Part shown: in pieces, positions 27,294-39,265 of the stretch
How the letters are laid out: every line of letters begins with the position of its first letter
How positions within the stretch are numbered: position 1 is the first letter of the stretch
Origin: Actinomycetes bacterium
Lineage (GTDB): Bacteria; Actinomycetota; Acidimicrobiia; Acidimicrobiales; RAAP-2
Direction of reading: 5' to 3'
DNA length: 64,000 bases
NCBI GenBank assembly: GCA_021831035.1
Contig: JAKBNL010000001.1
Location: 1 to 64,000, forward strand
Made by a program: the position numbers and the translations under genes
Notes under the pieces: generated by a model
The model's database searches: none
Seen by the model: the letters and a program-made list of their open reading frames with translations, nothing else
What the model was told of the DNA's origin: nothing

Positions 27294-28295
27294 CTATCGG
27301 GCCTTTCTCTTGCGCTTGTCCCGGGACCGTGGATGACTCTGGGGTCGAGGGTTAGGCTTCGGGGGATTCGTTTTGCCGCCCCGGTTGGGGGAGCGCGTCG
27401 TCGGCGCCTGAGTGGGCGTGGACTTCGTGGCCGGCTTCTCCTCCGCCGAACCGGGGATCTCGACCGGGCCCTTCGCCTGGGCGATCCCGTGACGCCGGGG
27501 GTCGGACACCCCCGTGCGGAACATGATGTCCTGGGTGATGATCCGGATGATCGTCGAGACGATCATGTAGAGCACGACCGCCGCCGGGATAACGAGGTAG
27601 ATGTAGGCGAAGACGATCGGCAAGAAGCGCTGCATCATCTGGGTCTGGCTGGGCATCTGCTGGCCCGCCGCGAGGGCGCGCTTGTTGATCTGGGCCATCT
27701 GGAAGTACTGGAGCAGGACGGCGGCGATGACGAACGCGAAGAAGGGGAGTGCGGCCACCCACGAACCGTGCGCGCTGATCGGGAAGGGCTTCAAGCTTAG
27801 GTCGAGTCCCAGGGAGTTGATGTGGCCACCCGAATGGATCAGGTTGTCGTACATCTTCGAGGTGTGGGGGATGTAGCGGGGCTGGGACACCAACTGACCC
27901 GCCTTGTTCGGCACCGTGTTGGAGAGTCCCTTGATGACCTGGTACAAGACGATGAGGAAGGGGGTCTGCAGCAGCATGGGCAGGCAGCCACCCAACGGGT
28001 TAATCCCCTGCTCGCGATAGAGGCGCATCAACTCCTCGTTGAGGACCTGACGGTTCTCGGGTCCGCGGTACTTCTGCTGCAATTTCTTAATCTCTGGCTG
28101 AATTTTTTGCATCGCCATCATCGAGCGGGTGCTCTTGACGGTGAGCGGGGTCAGCACACCCATGATGATGATCGTGAGCAGGACGATCGCCACGGCGTAG
28201 TTGGGCACGATCCCGTACAAGAAGGCCAGCAGCCACGCGATGGCGCTGAAGATCGGCGAGAATATCTGGCCGAAGAAGTGGGTGATGGAGCTCAT
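27294..28295 (-). CDS. yidC: Membrane protein insertase YidC
   Basis: YidC/Oxa1 inserts membrane proteins. The 333 residues have a short periplasmic part, five conserved helices ([40 protein letters not shown]), and the cytoplasmic coiled coil [18 protein letters not shown]. The C-terminal tail is long, Lys/Arg/Pro-rich and probably binds ribosomes. The ATG overlaps the yidD stop (ATGA). Confidence 0.95.
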   Translation of the reverse strand: MSSITHFFGQIFSPIFSAIAWLLAFLYGIVPNYAVAIVLLTIIIMGVLTPLTVKSTRSMMAMQKIQPEIKKLQQKYRGPENRQVLNEELMRLYREQGINPLGGCLPMLLQTPFLIVLYQVIKGLSNTVPNKAGQLVSQPRYIPHTSKMYDNLIHSGGHINSLGLDLSLKPFPISAHGSWVAALPFFAFVIAAVLLQYFQMAQINKRALAAGQQMPSQTQMMQRFLPIVFAYIYLVIPAAVVLYMIVSTIIRIITQDIMFRTGVSDPRRHGIAQAKGPVEIPGSAEEKPATKSTPTQAPTTRSPNRGGKTNPPKPNPRPQSHPRSRDKRKRKAR

Positions 28296-28591
28296 CGGGC
28301 GTTTCTCCTGGCCTCAGGGGGTTCGGGGACGAGGTCGATCCCGTGGGGACCGAGGGGTCGACAGCGCGAGAGCCGTCGAAGGGCGAGCCAGCCACCGCGG
28401 GCGGCACCGTGGCGGGTGATCGCCTCGGCGGCGTACTCCGAGCACGTCGGGTAGAACCGGCAGGCGCTCACGCGTCCGGCCCGGGCCCACTGGTAGAGGT
28501 GGACCAGGCCGACGAGCCCACGAGCCACCGGGCCGCTAGCGCGCGGTGAGCTCTCCGAGGGCTCGGCGGAGGTGGTCGTGGAGTTGGTCAT
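28292..28591 (-). CDS. yidD: Membrane protein insertion efficiency factor YidD
   Basis: This YidD protein has up to 99 residues, with the signature [17 protein letters not shown] and the end [16 protein letters not shown]. As annotated, the first 18 codons overlap rnpA by 56 bases. A GTG at 28528, six bases after the rnpA stop, would give the usual short N terminus ([13 protein letters not shown]). Either start is possible. It stands between rnpA and yidC as in most bacteria. Confidence 0.88.
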   Translation of the reverse strand: MTNSTTTSAEPSESSPRASGPVARGLVGLVHLYQWARAGRVSACRFYPTCSEYAAEAITRHGAARGGWLALRRLSRCRPLGPHGIDLVPEPPEARRNAR

Positions 28592-28859
28592 AGGTCAGTT
28601 CCGCGGCTCCTACACCGCACTTGATCAGGTACTTCCCGGGGAGGGGGCGGGGTTCCATCCCGTCGAGCAGGGCCCGGAGGCGCCGGCGGATCCGGTTCCT
28701 CACCACCGCGGGCCCCACGGGCCGACCGATGGCGAAGGCCGCCGCGACTCCCGGGCCGGGTCCGGCCACGAAGCGAATGCTCAGTGGCCCGCTGCGAGCC
28801 CGCGCCGTCGGTGAGCCGAAGAGCGCGAACTGCCGGCGGGTGCGGACCCGGTCCGGCAC
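28536..28859 (-). CDS. rnpA: Ribonuclease P protein component
   Basis: RnpA is the protein subunit of RNase P, which trims tRNA 5' ends. It has 107 residues, with the RNR motif [15 protein letters not shown] and the N-terminal [10 protein letters not shown]. It has a GTG start five bases after the rpmH stop, so it depends on rpmH transcription. Confidence 0.93.
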   Translation of the reverse strand: MPDRVRTRRQFALFGSPTARARSGPLSIRFVAGPGPGVAAAFAIGRPVGPAVVRNRIRRRLRALLDGMEPRPLPGKYLIKCGVGAAELTYDQLHDHLRRALGELTAR

Positions 28860-28864
28860 GCGGG

Positions 28865-28999
28865 CTAGACCGTCAGGCGGTGACGGCCCTTGGCCCGACG
28901 GGCCTTGAGGACGGCGCGTCCGGCCCGGGTCCGCATGCGGGCCCGGAAGCCGTGGGTCTTGGCCCTCTTCCTCTGGTTCGGCTGGTAGGTGCGCTTCAC
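28865..28999 (-). CDS. rpmH: 50S ribosomal protein L34
   Basis: L34 has 44 residues, [20 protein letters not shown] to the end LTV. The GTG at 28999 was chosen because the family invariably begins MKRTYQP, and GAGG lies five bases before it. First gene of the rpmH-rnpA-yidD-yidC-jag operon, which ends at the terminator at 26301. Confidence 0.96.
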   Translation of the reverse strand: MKRTYQPNQRKRAKTHGFRARMRTRAGRAVLKARRAKGRHRLTV

Positions 29000-29072
29000 G
29001 GAAACCTCATTCTCGACGACGTCGCGCGGGCGGCCGGTCCGCTGCGGAATCCCGGTCGCACGATGGCGAGCC

Positions 29073-29078
29073 ATCTTA
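29073..29078 (-). promoter_or_regulatory. -10 element (TAAGAT) of the rpmH operon
   Basis: TAAGAT on the minus strand, about 75 bases before rpmH. No strong -35 was identified. Confidence 0.45.
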
Positions 29079-29134
29079 TCCCACGGGTCCGCGCCTCCTC
29101 TCAGGCTCCTCGGGCAGACGAACGCGATTGGGTG

Positions 29135-29218
29135 TATGGTGGCCGTCCCCGACGGAGAGGGACCGTTTCCCCTTGTGGGAATGGTTGTGGAAAACATCGG
29201 CGACGGCCTGTGGAGGAA
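29135..29218 (+). promoter_or_regulatory. dnaA promoter and DnaA-box-like repeats
   Basis: A possible -10 TATGGT lies at 29135-29140. Three TGTGGA-type motifs follow: TTGTGGGAA (29173-29181), TTGTGGAAAA (29185-29194; TGTGGAAAA has one mismatch to TGTGGATAA) and TGTGGAGGA (29210-29218). A further TGTGGATTA lies in the coding region at 29322-29330. They suggest autoregulation by DnaA and mark the origin zone where transcription diverges. Confidence 0.5.
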
Positions 29219-29223
29219 CGATC

Positions 29224-30600
29224 GTGCAGAACGGCGAGGAGGTGTGGACCCAGCTGCGCGAATCGTTACGCGGCAACGCCTCTGAGGCGGTCTGGGCGGC
29301 CGGGCTGAGCACACTCCGGCTTGTGGATTACCATGGGGACGAGTTGGTGATCGGCGCACCCAACCAGATCCAGCTCCAGCGCGTCCAGCAGCGCTATCTC
29401 CCCTTCATCACCGAGCACGCCCAGCGGGTCATCGGCCCCGAGGTCCAGGTCTCGCTCACGGTCGCCGACGCCCCCCTGTCCGCCCCACCGGCCGAGCCCG
29501 TCGGCGCGAGCGCGCCCACACCGCCCGTGAGCCCACCCGCCCCGTCGGCCTACGCCGCGAGCGTCGACGCCCCCGCCCGGCTCGACCCGCGCATGACCTT
29601 CGACTCGTTCGTCCCGGGACCCTCGAACCGCCTGGCCTTCGCCGCGGCCCAGTCGGTGGCCGAGACGCCGGGCCGGGCCTACAACCCCCTCATGATCTAC
29701 GGCAACTCCGGACTGGGTAAGACCCACCTGCTCCACGCCATCGGCAACTACGTCCGCGAGAACTACCCCGGCCGCCGCGTGCTCTACGTCTCGACCGAGA
29801 CCTTCCTCAACGACTTCATCCGTGCGATCCAGACCAAGACCCAACTGGCCCTCCACGAGCGCTACCGGGAGAATGACGTCCTGTTGATCGACGACATCCA
29901 GTTCATGGAGCAGCGCGGAGAGACCTTCCACGAGGAGATCTTCCACACCTACAACGCGCTCCACGGCGAGGGCAAGCAGATCGTGCTCACCTCGGACCGG
30001 TCCCCCCGCGACCTCGCCGGCCTCCAGGACCGCTTCCGCAGCCGTCTCCTCCAGGGGCTCGTGACCGAGGTGGACCAGCCCGACCTCGAGACCCGCATCG
30101 CCATTTTGCGCTCGAAGGCCGAGGTCGAGCGGATCGCCCTGCCCGACGACGTGACCGAGTGGATCGCTCAGCGCGTCCGTGACAACATCCGTGAGCTCGA
30201 GGGCTCGATCACGATGCTGCGCGCGTTCGCGAACTTGCGTCAGGAGCCGATCACCCTCGAGCTCGCCCGCACGCACCTCACGAACCTCGGTCAAGAGCAG
30301 GCCGTCTTAAAGCCCGAGACCATTCTCAGCGTCGTCGCCGAGTTCTACGGTCTCTCGGTGGACGAGGTGCGCGGCTCGAAGCGGCTGCGACCGTTGGTCC
30401 ACGCCCGCCACGTGGCTATGTTCCTGATCAGAGAGATGTTGAACAACTATTCGTACCCGATGATCGCGCGGATATTCGACGGGCGCAACCACACCACCGT
30501 CATCAGCGGGGTGGAGAAGATCCGCGACCAGCTGGGCTCCAACCCCGACCTGTTGAATCAGATCAACCAACTCAAGCGGCGGCTCCAGGGCGAAATGTGA
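29224..30600 (+). CDS. dnaA: Chromosomal replication initiator DnaA
   Basis: DnaA has 458 residues. Domain I is about 1-75 ([13 protein letters not shown]), domain II is a short Pro/Ala-rich linker, and domain III is AAA+ ([29 protein letters not shown]). Domain IV is DNA-binding ([14 protein letters not shown]). The GTG at 29224 is preceded by GGAGG with seven bases spacing. An in-frame ATG 32 codons upstream is not supported by homology. Confidence 0.97.
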   Translation: MQNGEEVWTQLRESLRGNASEAVWAAGLSTLRLVDYHGDELVIGAPNQIQLQRVQQRYLPFITEHAQRVIGPEVQVSLTVADAPLSAPPAEPVGASAPTPPVSPPAPSAYAASVDAPARLDPRMTFDSFVPGPSNRLAFAAAQSVAETPGRAYNPLMIYGNSGLGKTHLLHAIGNYVRENYPGRRVLYVSTETFLNDFIRAIQTKTQLALHERYRENDVLLIDDIQFMEQRGETFHEEIFHTYNALHGEGKQIVLTSDRSPRDLAGLQDRFRSRLLQGLVTEVDQPDLETRIAILRSKAEVERIALPDDVTEWIAQRVRDNIRELEGSITMLRAFANLRQEPITLELARTHLTNLGQEQAVLKPETILSVVAEFYGLSVDEVRGSKRLRPLVHARHVAMFLIREMLNNYSYPMIARIFDGRNHTTVISGVEKIRDQLGSNPDLLNQINQLKRRLQGEM

Positions 30601-30851
30601 GCTGTGCGCAAGGTGTCTCTTCTGGTGTCGGGTTCGCGTGGGTGTCCCCCGGCCTACCCACATCACGTGAGGGTTCAGTGCTGAGAGTTGAGAGAGTTGC
30701 CGACAGGACTGTGGGGGGAGGACCCGTCTGATTCGCGGCGGAGATCAGGGGTGACGTCGGGGCCCCCACCAATCCACAGACCTACTACTACCCACACCCC
30801 CTCTATCCGACATCCACACCGTAACCTCGGGGGACGAAGAAAGGCAGGGCC
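30601..30851. other. Candidate oriC (dnaA-dnaN intergenic region)
   Basis: This is the usual actinobacterial oriC position. Degenerate DnaA-box-like motifs with the core CCACA are present: AATCCACAG near 30771, ACATCCACA near 30810, and TACCCACA near 30655 and 30788. TGTGGGG lies near 30710. None is a perfect TTATCCACA. TAACCT (30822-30827) is a likely dnaN -10. No long AT-rich stretch is seen. Confidence 0.45.
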
Positions 30852-31949
30852 ATGAAGTTCAGATCCGAGCGCGACCTCCTGGTCGACGCGCTGGGGGCGG
30901 CGAGCCGGGTGGTCACGGCGCGACTGGTCGGGGCGACGTCGGGGATCCTGCTCTCCCTGAGCGGCAACCAGCTGGTCGTGACGGGGACCGACCTCGACCT
31001 CACGGCGCGCACGACGATCGAGGTGGTCGGGATCGAGGACGGCGCGACGGTCGTGCCGGCCCGGCTGGTCGTGGACGCGACCCGCTCCCTCGAGCCCGGC
31101 GCGGTCACCGTGGAGGCGCACGACGAGACCGTCGACGTCTCACTGGGCCGGGCCCGCTTCTCCCTGCGGACCTTCCCGGTGGCCGACTACCCGAAGCTGC
31201 CCCCGGTCAGTGGCCCGCTGACCTCGGTCGCCGCCCTCGAGTTGATCCAGGGCCTCACCCAGGTGGTGCGCGCCGCGGCCACCGACGACGCCCGCCCGTT
31301 GCTGACCGGCGTGCTGTTCACCTCGAACGAGGGGTCACTGCGCCTGATCGCGACGGACTCGTACCGACTGGCGGTGCGCGACGTGCCCGGAGTGGCCGGG
31401 TTCACCGCGACCGACCTGCTCGTCCCGGCGCGGGCCCTGCACGAGCTGCAGCGCACCGCGAATCAGTTGCCGGCCGACGCCGAGATCGCCGTCGCCCTAT
31501 CGGACGCCGAGATCGGCTTCATCGCCGGGTCGACGTCGATCGCCTCGCGGCTCATCGACGGGAACTACCCCTCGGTCCTCCAGCTCATCCCGGCCAGCTA
31601 CCCCAACCAGCTGCGCGTCGCCAAGGACACCTTCCTGACCTCTTTGAGGCGCGCGCGGTTGTTGGCGAAGGACTCGACCTCCTCGGTCCGACTGACCGTG
31701 CGGGATCGGGCGGTCGAGATCCGGACCCAGAGCCACGACGCGGGCGACGTGGAGGACAACGTCGACGCCGACTTCCAGGGCGACGAGATGACGATCGCCT
31801 TCAACCCGAGTTTCCTCATTGACGGGGTCGAGGCGGTGCCGGGGGACGAGGTCGTGCTCGAGATGAGCGACGCGGTGCGCCCGGCGATGGTCCACGGGGT
31901 CGACGACCTCACCTTCCGCTACCTGCTCATGCCCGTGCGAGTCCAGTAG
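30852..31949 (+). CDS. dnaN: DNA polymerase III beta subunit (sliding clamp)
   Basis: DnaN has 365 residues in three clamp domains, with MKFRSERDLLVDALGAASRVV at the start. The conserved end is VMLMPVR-like (RYLLMPVRVQ). GAAAGGCAGG precedes the ATG. The second gene of the origin cluster. Confidence 0.97.
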   Translation: MKFRSERDLLVDALGAASRVVTARLVGATSGILLSLSGNQLVVTGTDLDLTARTTIEVVGIEDGATVVPARLVVDATRSLEPGAVTVEAHDETVDVSLGRARFSLRTFPVADYPKLPPVSGPLTSVAALELIQGLTQVVRAAATDDARPLLTGVLFTSNEGSLRLIATDSYRLAVRDVPGVAGFTATDLLVPARALHELQRTANQLPADAEIAVALSDAEIGFIAGSTSIASRLIDGNYPSVLQLIPASYPNQLRVAKDTFLTSLRRARLLAKDSTSSVRLTVRDRAVEIRTQSHDAGDVEDNVDADFQGDEMTIAFNPSFLIDGVEAVPGDEVVLEMSDAVRPAMVHGVDDLTFRYLLMPVRVQ

Positions 31950-31958
31950 GGCCCCGGA

Positions 31959-33044
31959 GTGGGCCTTACCGAGCTCACGCTGCGCGACTTCCGACTGTTC
32001 TCCGAGCTCGTCGTCCACCCCGACCCGAGCGCGGTGACGGTCTTCCTCTCGGCCAACGGGACCGGCAAGACCTCGGTGCTCGAGGCCGTGCACGTCCTGG
32101 CGACGGGCCAGTCGTTCCGGACCCCGGCGGCTGCGGACATGGTGCGCACCGGCCACGACCTCGCCGAGGTCCACGGTGTGCTCCTCCAGGGCGAGCGACG
32201 GGTCCAGGTCGACCTCACCCTCACCCGCGGCGCGCGCGCCACGACCAAGCGGATGCTCGTCAACGGTCAGCGGCCCCGCTCGCGCGCCGGGCTCGCCGAG
32301 GTCCTTCCCCTTACCGTCTTCACCCCCGAGGGAGTCGACGTCGTGCGCGGCGCGCCCGAGCACCGCCGGACGTTCCTCACCACCCTGATGACCGACGAGG
32401 ACCCCCTCGCCAGCGAAGTGGTCGAACGCTACGCGCGCGTGCTCACCCAGCGCAACGCCCTGCTGCGCTCACTCGAGGGTGCGACCCCGAACGCGAGCCA
32501 GCGCGCCGAGCTCGAGGTGTGGACCGATGAGCTCGTGGCCGAGGGGATGGCGCTGGTCGACCTGCGCCGCGACGTGCTCGTCCGGCTCGCCCCGCTCGTC
32601 GACGCGAGCTACGAGGAGTTGGCCGGTGAGGCGGGGGTCGTGGAGCTGCTCTACGAGCCCTCCTGGACCGGGGGGCTCGCCGAGGCCCTGGCGCGCGCCG
32701 AGCGCGACGACCGGCTCCGCGGTCGTACCGGGGTCGGGCCCCACCGCGACGACGTGCTCGTCCGGCTCGAGGGACGCGACGCCCGCCGCCAGGCGTCCCA
32801 GGGTGAGCAGCGCTCCCTGGCCCTGGCCCTGCGCCTGGCCGGCCACGAGCTCGTGCGCCGGCGGCGGGGGGTCGAGCCGATTCTGCTGCTCGACGACGTC
32901 TTCAGTGAGCTCGACCCCCGTCGCGCCGACCGGCTCCTCGCCATGCTGCCCGGGGGCCAGACGCTGGTCACGACGGCTTCCCCGCTACCCACGGCGCTCA
33001 CCCCCGGCGTGGTCGTCGACCTCTCGACCGTGGTGGCGAGGTGA
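31959..33044 (+). CDS. recF: DNA replication and repair protein RecF
   Basis: This SMC-like ATPase loads RecA at gaps. The 361 residues have Walker A SANGTGKTSVLEAVH, signature SQGEQRSLALALRLA and Walker B PILLLDDVFSELD. The GTG start lies nine bases after dnaN. The end overlaps the DciA gene by 4 bases. Confidence 0.95.
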   Translation: MGLTELTLRDFRLFSELVVHPDPSAVTVFLSANGTGKTSVLEAVHVLATGQSFRTPAAADMVRTGHDLAEVHGVLLQGERRVQVDLTLTRGARATTKRMLVNGQRPRSRAGLAEVLPLTVFTPEGVDVVRGAPEHRRTFLTTLMTDEDPLASEVVERYARVLTQRNALLRSLEGATPNASQRAELEVWTDELVAEGMALVDLRRDVLVRLAPLVDASYEELAGEAGVVELLYEPSWTGGLAEALARAERDDRLRGRTGVGPHRDDVLVRLEGRDARRQASQGEQRSLALALRLAGHELVRRRRGVEPILLLDDVFSELDPRRADRLLAMLPGGQTLVTTASPLPTALTPGVVVDLSTVVAR

Positions 33045-33358
33045 ACCGTCGCGACGACGAGCCCCGGTCCCTCGCGGAGGTGCTCGACGGGCTCGCGGGA
33101 CGACTCCGGCGCGTCGACCTGCGCACGATCGACGAGGTCCGGGCCCTCTGGAGGGACGCCGTCGACCCGGTGCTCGCCGAGCACTGCCGCGTGGAGATGG
33201 TGCGCGACGGGGTCCTCATCGTCGCGGTGCCCTCGGGTGCCTACGCCCAGCGCGTCGAGGAGGAGGCGGCATCCATCCTCGCCGTGTACGCGGTGCTCGG
33301 AGCGCGCGCCCCGCGCGAGGTGCGCGCGGTCGTGCGCGACCACGCACCCGGGTCCTGA
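33041..33358 (+). CDS. DUF721/DciA family protein
   Basis: This 105-residue protein has a DUF721 domain (helix-rich N terminus, WRDAVDPVLAEHCRVEMVRDGVLIV). In bacteria without DnaC or DnaI, members (DciA) help load the DnaB helicase. It stands between recF and gyrB like Rv0004 and starts with a GTG overlapping the recF stop (GTGA). No DnaC/DnaI gene lies in the window. Confidence 0.85.
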   Translation: MNRRDDEPRSLAEVLDGLAGRLRRVDLRTIDEVRALWRDAVDPVLAEHCRVEMVRDGVLIVAVPSGAYAQRVEEEAASILAVYAVLGARAPREVRAVVRDHAPGS

Positions 33359-33428
33359 GAGCCCCGCCGGCGGCCTCGGACCGGCTCCGTCGCAGCCGCG
33401 GAACGGCCGGAATGTGGGGCCGTTCGGG

Positions 33429-35435
<2,007 letters not shown>

Positions 35436-35444
35436 GGCGACGAC

Positions 35445-37922
35445 ATGGCCCGACGCTCGAACAACACCCCCCCGAACGACGGGACCGACCCCGTCGAGGT
35501 GCTCGGCTACGTGGAGCCCATCGAGATCAACCTCGAGATGGAGCGATCCTTCCTCGAGTACTCGATGTCGGTCATCGTCAGCCGGGCGCTGCCCGACGTG
35601 CGCGACGGGCTCAAGCCCGTTCACCGACGCATCCTGTACTCGATGTTCGACCAGGGATTACGCCCCGATCGCCCCTACGCCAAGTGCGCCAAGGTCGTCG
35701 GGGAGGTCATGGGCACCTACCACCCCCACGGCGACACGGCGATCTACGACGCCCTGGTGCGCATGGTCCAGGACTTCTCGATGCGCCACCCGCTCATCTC
35801 GGGTCACGGGAACTTCGGCGGGACCGGTCCGGACGAGGGCGCGGCGGCGATGCGCTACACCGAGTGCCGCCTCGCCCCGATCGCCCTGGAGATGCTGGAC
35901 TCGATCGACGAGGACACGGTCGACTTCGAGCCCAACTACGACAACTCCACCCAGCAGCCGGTGGTGCTGCCCTCGCGCTTCCCCAACCTGCTCGTCAACG
36001 GCAGTCAGGGCATCGCCGTGGGGATGGCGACCAAGATTCCGCCACACAACCTTGGCGAGGTGATCGACGCGACCCTGCACCTGATCGCCCACCCCGACGC
36101 CACGCCCGACGACCTGATGGCCTTCGTGAGGGGTCCCGACTTCCCGACCGCCGCGCAGATCCTGGGCCGCCAGGGGATCCTCGACGCGTACCGCACGGGG
36201 CGGGGCTCGATCAAGGTGCGCGCCGTCGCCGAGATCGACGAGGTCGGTCGCGACACCCGCATCGTCGTCTCGCAGTTCCCCTACGAGGTCTCGGTGGAGT
36301 CGATCGAGGAGAAGATCTACGACCTCGTCAAGAGCGGCGAGATCGAGGGGATCGCCGCCGTGCAGAACGACTCGGCCGGCCGGCAGGCCCGTCTGGTGAT
36401 CCGACTCAAGCGTGACGCGAACGCCAACGTGATCTTGAACCAGCTCTACAAGAACACGGCGCTCCAGACCACCTTCGCCGTCAACATGCTGGCCCTGGTG
36501 GACGGGGTGCCGCGCACCTTGAACCTGGCCCAGGCGCTCACCCACTACGTGGCCCACCAGGTCGAGGTCGTCACGCGGCGCAGCCGTCACCGCCTGGCCA
36601 AGGCCGAGGCCCGGGCCCACATCGTCGAGGGCCTCCTCAAGGCGATCGACATGCTCGACGCGGTGATCGCCGCCATCCGGGGGTCCGAGGACCGGCCGGC
36701 CGCGCGGGCCGCCCTCATGGGTGCGCCCTTCGACTTCTCCGAGGAGCAGGCCAACCACATCTTGGACATGACCCTCGGACGGCTCACCCGGCTGGGCCGC
36801 AGCGAGCTCGAGGACGAGATGGCCCGCCTGCGCGAGACGATCGCCGAGCTGCGCTCGATCCTGGCCGACGAGGCCAAGCTCCGCGGGGTAATCAGCGCCG
36901 AGCTGACCGCGACCCGCGACAAGTACGCCACGGCGCGCCTCACCCAGATCGTCAACGACCCGGGTGAGCTCGGGGTCGAGGACCTGATCGCCGACGAGGA
37001 GATCGTCGTGACGATGACCCGCGCCGGTTACGTGAAGTCGGTCGCGGCCGACGCCTTCCGGACCCAGGGTCGCGGGGGGCGCGGCGTCCAGGGAGCCAAG
37101 CTCAAGGACGAGGACTTCGTCGACCAGATCATCCACACCACGACCCTCGCCTACCTGCTCCTCTTCTCGAACCGGGGGCGGGTCTTCCGCCTCCGGGGTC
37201 ACGAGATCCCGATGAAGGACCGGACGGCCAAGGGCACGGCCATCGTCAACCTGCTCAACCTCCAGCCCGGTGAGTCGATCCAGGCCATCGTCTCGACCGA
37301 CGACTTCCCCGAGGACAAGTTCCTCGTCTTCGCCACGGCGAACGGGACGGTGAAAAAGACCGCCTTCAGCGAGTACGACAAGTCCCGGCGGGAGGGCTGG
37401 ATCGCCATCAACCTGCGTTCGGGTGACGAGGTCGTGCGGGTCGTGCCCACCGCGGGCGAGGACGACCTGATGATGCTGACCTACCGGGGGATGGCCATCC
37501 GCTTCGCCGAGTCCGAGGTGCGCGAGATGGGTCGCGACGCGACCGGAGTGCGCGGGATCAAGCTCAAAGACGACGACCGGGCGATCTCGCTCGACGTGGT
37601 GCGCGACGACGCGGACCTGTTCGTCGTGACCGACACCGGCTACGGCAAGCGGGTCAAGGTCGAGCGGTTCCACCGCCAGGGGCGGGGCGGCCAGGGCGTG
37701 CGGGCCATCCGCCTGACGGCCGCGCGGGGCTTCGTGGCCGCGGCCTTCATGGTCCACCTGGACGACGAGGTGCTGCTCGCCTCGAGCGGGGGAGTGCTGA
37801 TCCGCACCACGGTGCGCGAGGTCTCCTCCCAGGGCCGCGACGCGACCGGGGTGCGCGTGATGAACCTCGACGAGGGCCACGCGGTGGCGGCCGTCGCGGT
37901 CGTCCCGGCGGGCGAGGACTGA
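35445..37922 (+). CDS. gyrA: DNA gyrase subunit A
   Basis: GyrA is the cleavage-religation subunit, 825 residues. The catalytic tyrosine lies in AAMRYTECRL. The quinolone region reads YHPHGDTAIYD, with threonine at the position equivalent to E. coli Ser83 and the Asp87 equivalent kept. The C-terminal beta-pinwheel has the GyrA box QGRGGRGVQG and a second copy RQGRGGQGV. No intein. Operon with gyrB. Confidence 0.97.
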   Translation: MARRSNNTPPNDGTDPVEVLGYVEPIEINLEMERSFLEYSMSVIVSRALPDVRDGLKPVHRRILYSMFDQGLRPDRPYAKCAKVVGEVMGTYHPHGDTAIYDALVRMVQDFSMRHPLISGHGNFGGTGPDEGAAAMRYTECRLAPIALEMLDSIDEDTVDFEPNYDNSTQQPVVLPSRFPNLLVNGSQGIAVGMATKIPPHNLGEVIDATLHLIAHPDATPDDLMAFVRGPDFPTAAQILGRQGILDAYRTGRGSIKVRAVAEIDEVGRDTRIVVSQFPYEVSVESIEEKIYDLVKSGEIEGIAAVQNDSAGRQARLVIRLKRDANANVILNQLYKNTALQTTFAVNMLALVDGVPRTLNLAQALTHYVAHQVEVVTRRSRHRLAKAEARAHIVEGLLKAIDMLDAVIAAIRGSEDRPAARAALMGAPFDFSEEQANHILDMTLGRLTRLGRSELEDEMARLRETIAELRSILADEAKLRGVISAELTATRDKYATARLTQIVNDPGELGVEDLIADEEIVVTMTRAGYVKSVAADAFRTQGRGGRGVQGAKLKDEDFVDQIIHTTTLAYLLLFSNRGRVFRLRGHEIPMKDRTAKGTAIVNLLNLQPGESIQAIVSTDDFPEDKFLVFATANGTVKKTAFSEYDKSRREGWIAINLRSGDEVVRVVPTAGEDDLMMLTYRGMAIRFAESEVREMGRDATGVRGIKLKDDDRAISLDVVRDDADLFVVTDTGYGKRVKVERFHRQGRGGQGVRAIRLTAARGFVAAAFMVHLDDEVLLASSGGVLIRTTVREVSSQGRDATGVRVMNLDEGHAVAAVAVVPAGED

Positions 37923-37960
37923 GTCCGCGCCCCGGCGGCGCCCTCGGGCAGAATGTCGCG

Positions 37961-39265
37961 ATGACCGCACGTGAGATGACCGCCGAGGAGGCGGCCGGCC
38001 TGGTCCGACCGGTGGACGGCATCGGCTACGGACTCATCACCGGCACGCCCACCGCCCTGTTCCGGGCCCTGGCGGCCCGGGACGACTGGGAGGACCTGCT
38101 CATCACCGGTGGGCTGGCCCTCGGGAGCTACGACGCGCTCTTCACCCATCCCGGGGTCCACTACCGCTGCCCCTTCTTCGGGCCGGGCGAGCGCCGCGCG
38201 GCGGCGACGGGCGGCGACGTGCAGTACGTGCCGAGCTACTTCCGCCACTGGGGCCTGCACGTCGAGCTCTTCGCGCCGCGCGTGATGATCGCGCCCTGCT
38301 CGATGCCCGACGCCGACGGGAACGTGTCGCTCTCGCTCTACAACGGCGCCACCCTCGAGGCGATGCGGACCGCCGGTCGGGACCCCGAGCGCCTCCTCAT
38401 CGCCGAGTGCTCGCCGCACTTCCCGCGCACCCTCGCGCTCGAGGGCCACTCCAACACGCTCAGCCTGCGTGACGACGTCGACGTGGTCGTCTACACCGAC
38501 GAGTGGCCGACGGTCTTTCCCAACGTCCCCGGCAGTGACGTCGACGTCGCGATCGCGGCGCACGCGGCGCCCTTCGTCCCCGACGGGGCCACGCTGCAGA
38601 CCGGCATCGGTGCGGTGCCCAGCCTCGTCGCCCAGGCCCTCATCGAGGGTGACGGTGGTGACTACGGGGTCCACTCCGAGATGTTCACCGACGGCCTCTA
38701 CGAGCTGATCAAGGCCGGCAAGGTCACCAACGCCCGAAAGACCCTCCACCCGGGCCAGTGCGTGATCACCTTCGCCGCCGGCACGCGCGAGATGTACGAC
38801 TTCATCCACGAGAACCCGATGATCGGGGTAGCGCCCGTGTACTACACCAACGACCCGCACGTCATCGCGAAGAACCACCGAGTCGTCTCGATCAACTCGG
38901 CCGTCGAGGTCGACTTCTCGGGCCAGATCATGGCCGAGTCCATCGGCCCCCGGCAGTTCTCGGGCGTGGGCGGCCACCACGACTTCCTGGAGGGCTCCAG
39001 CCTGAGCCTCGACCACGTCTCTTTGATCTGCTTCGCCTCGACGACGAGCGTCGACGGCGTCGTGAAGAGCCGGATCGTCCCGACCCCGACCCCCTACGCG
39101 GGGGTGACCTCGCCGCGCCAGCTGGCCCAGGTCATCGTCACCGAGCACGGCGCGGCCGACCTGCGCGGCCGGACCGTGCGCGAGCGGGCCGAGGCGCTCA
39201 TCGCCATCGCCGACCCCCGCTTCCGCGACGAGCTGGGCGAGCGCCTCGTCGACCTCACGCCGTAG
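37961..39265 (+). CDS. Acetyl-CoA hydrolase/transferase family CoA transferase
   Basis: This class I CoA transferase has 434 residues, related to 4-hydroxybutyrate CoA-transferase and acetyl-CoA hydrolase. The catalytic glutamate is in YGVHSEMFTDGLYEL, and the glycine-rich CoA loop is FSGVGGHHDFLEG. It probably moves CoA between acetyl- and short hydroxyacyl- or acyl-CoA. A weak leaderless -10 (CAGAAT, 37949-37954) precedes the ATG by six bases. Its stop overlaps the ABC-F start (TAGTG). Confidence 0.85.
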   Translation: MTAREMTAEEAAGLVRPVDGIGYGLITGTPTALFRALAARDDWEDLLITGGLALGSYDALFTHPGVHYRCPFFGPGERRAAATGGDVQYVPSYFRHWGLHVELFAPRVMIAPCSMPDADGNVSLSLYNGATLEAMRTAGRDPERLLIAECSPHFPRTLALEGHSNTLSLRDDVDVVVYTDEWPTVFPNVPGSDVDVAIAAHAAPFVPDGATLQTGIGAVPSLVAQALIEGDGGDYGVHSEMFTDGLYELIKAGKVTNARKTLHPGQCVITFAAGTREMYDFIHENPMIGVAPVYYTNDPHVIAKNHRVVSINSAVEVDFSGQIMAESIGPRQFSGVGGHHDFLEGSSLSLDHVSLICFASTTSVDGVVKSRIVPTPTPYAGVTSPRQLAQVIVTEHGAADLRGRTVRERAEALIAIADPRFRDELGERLVDLTP

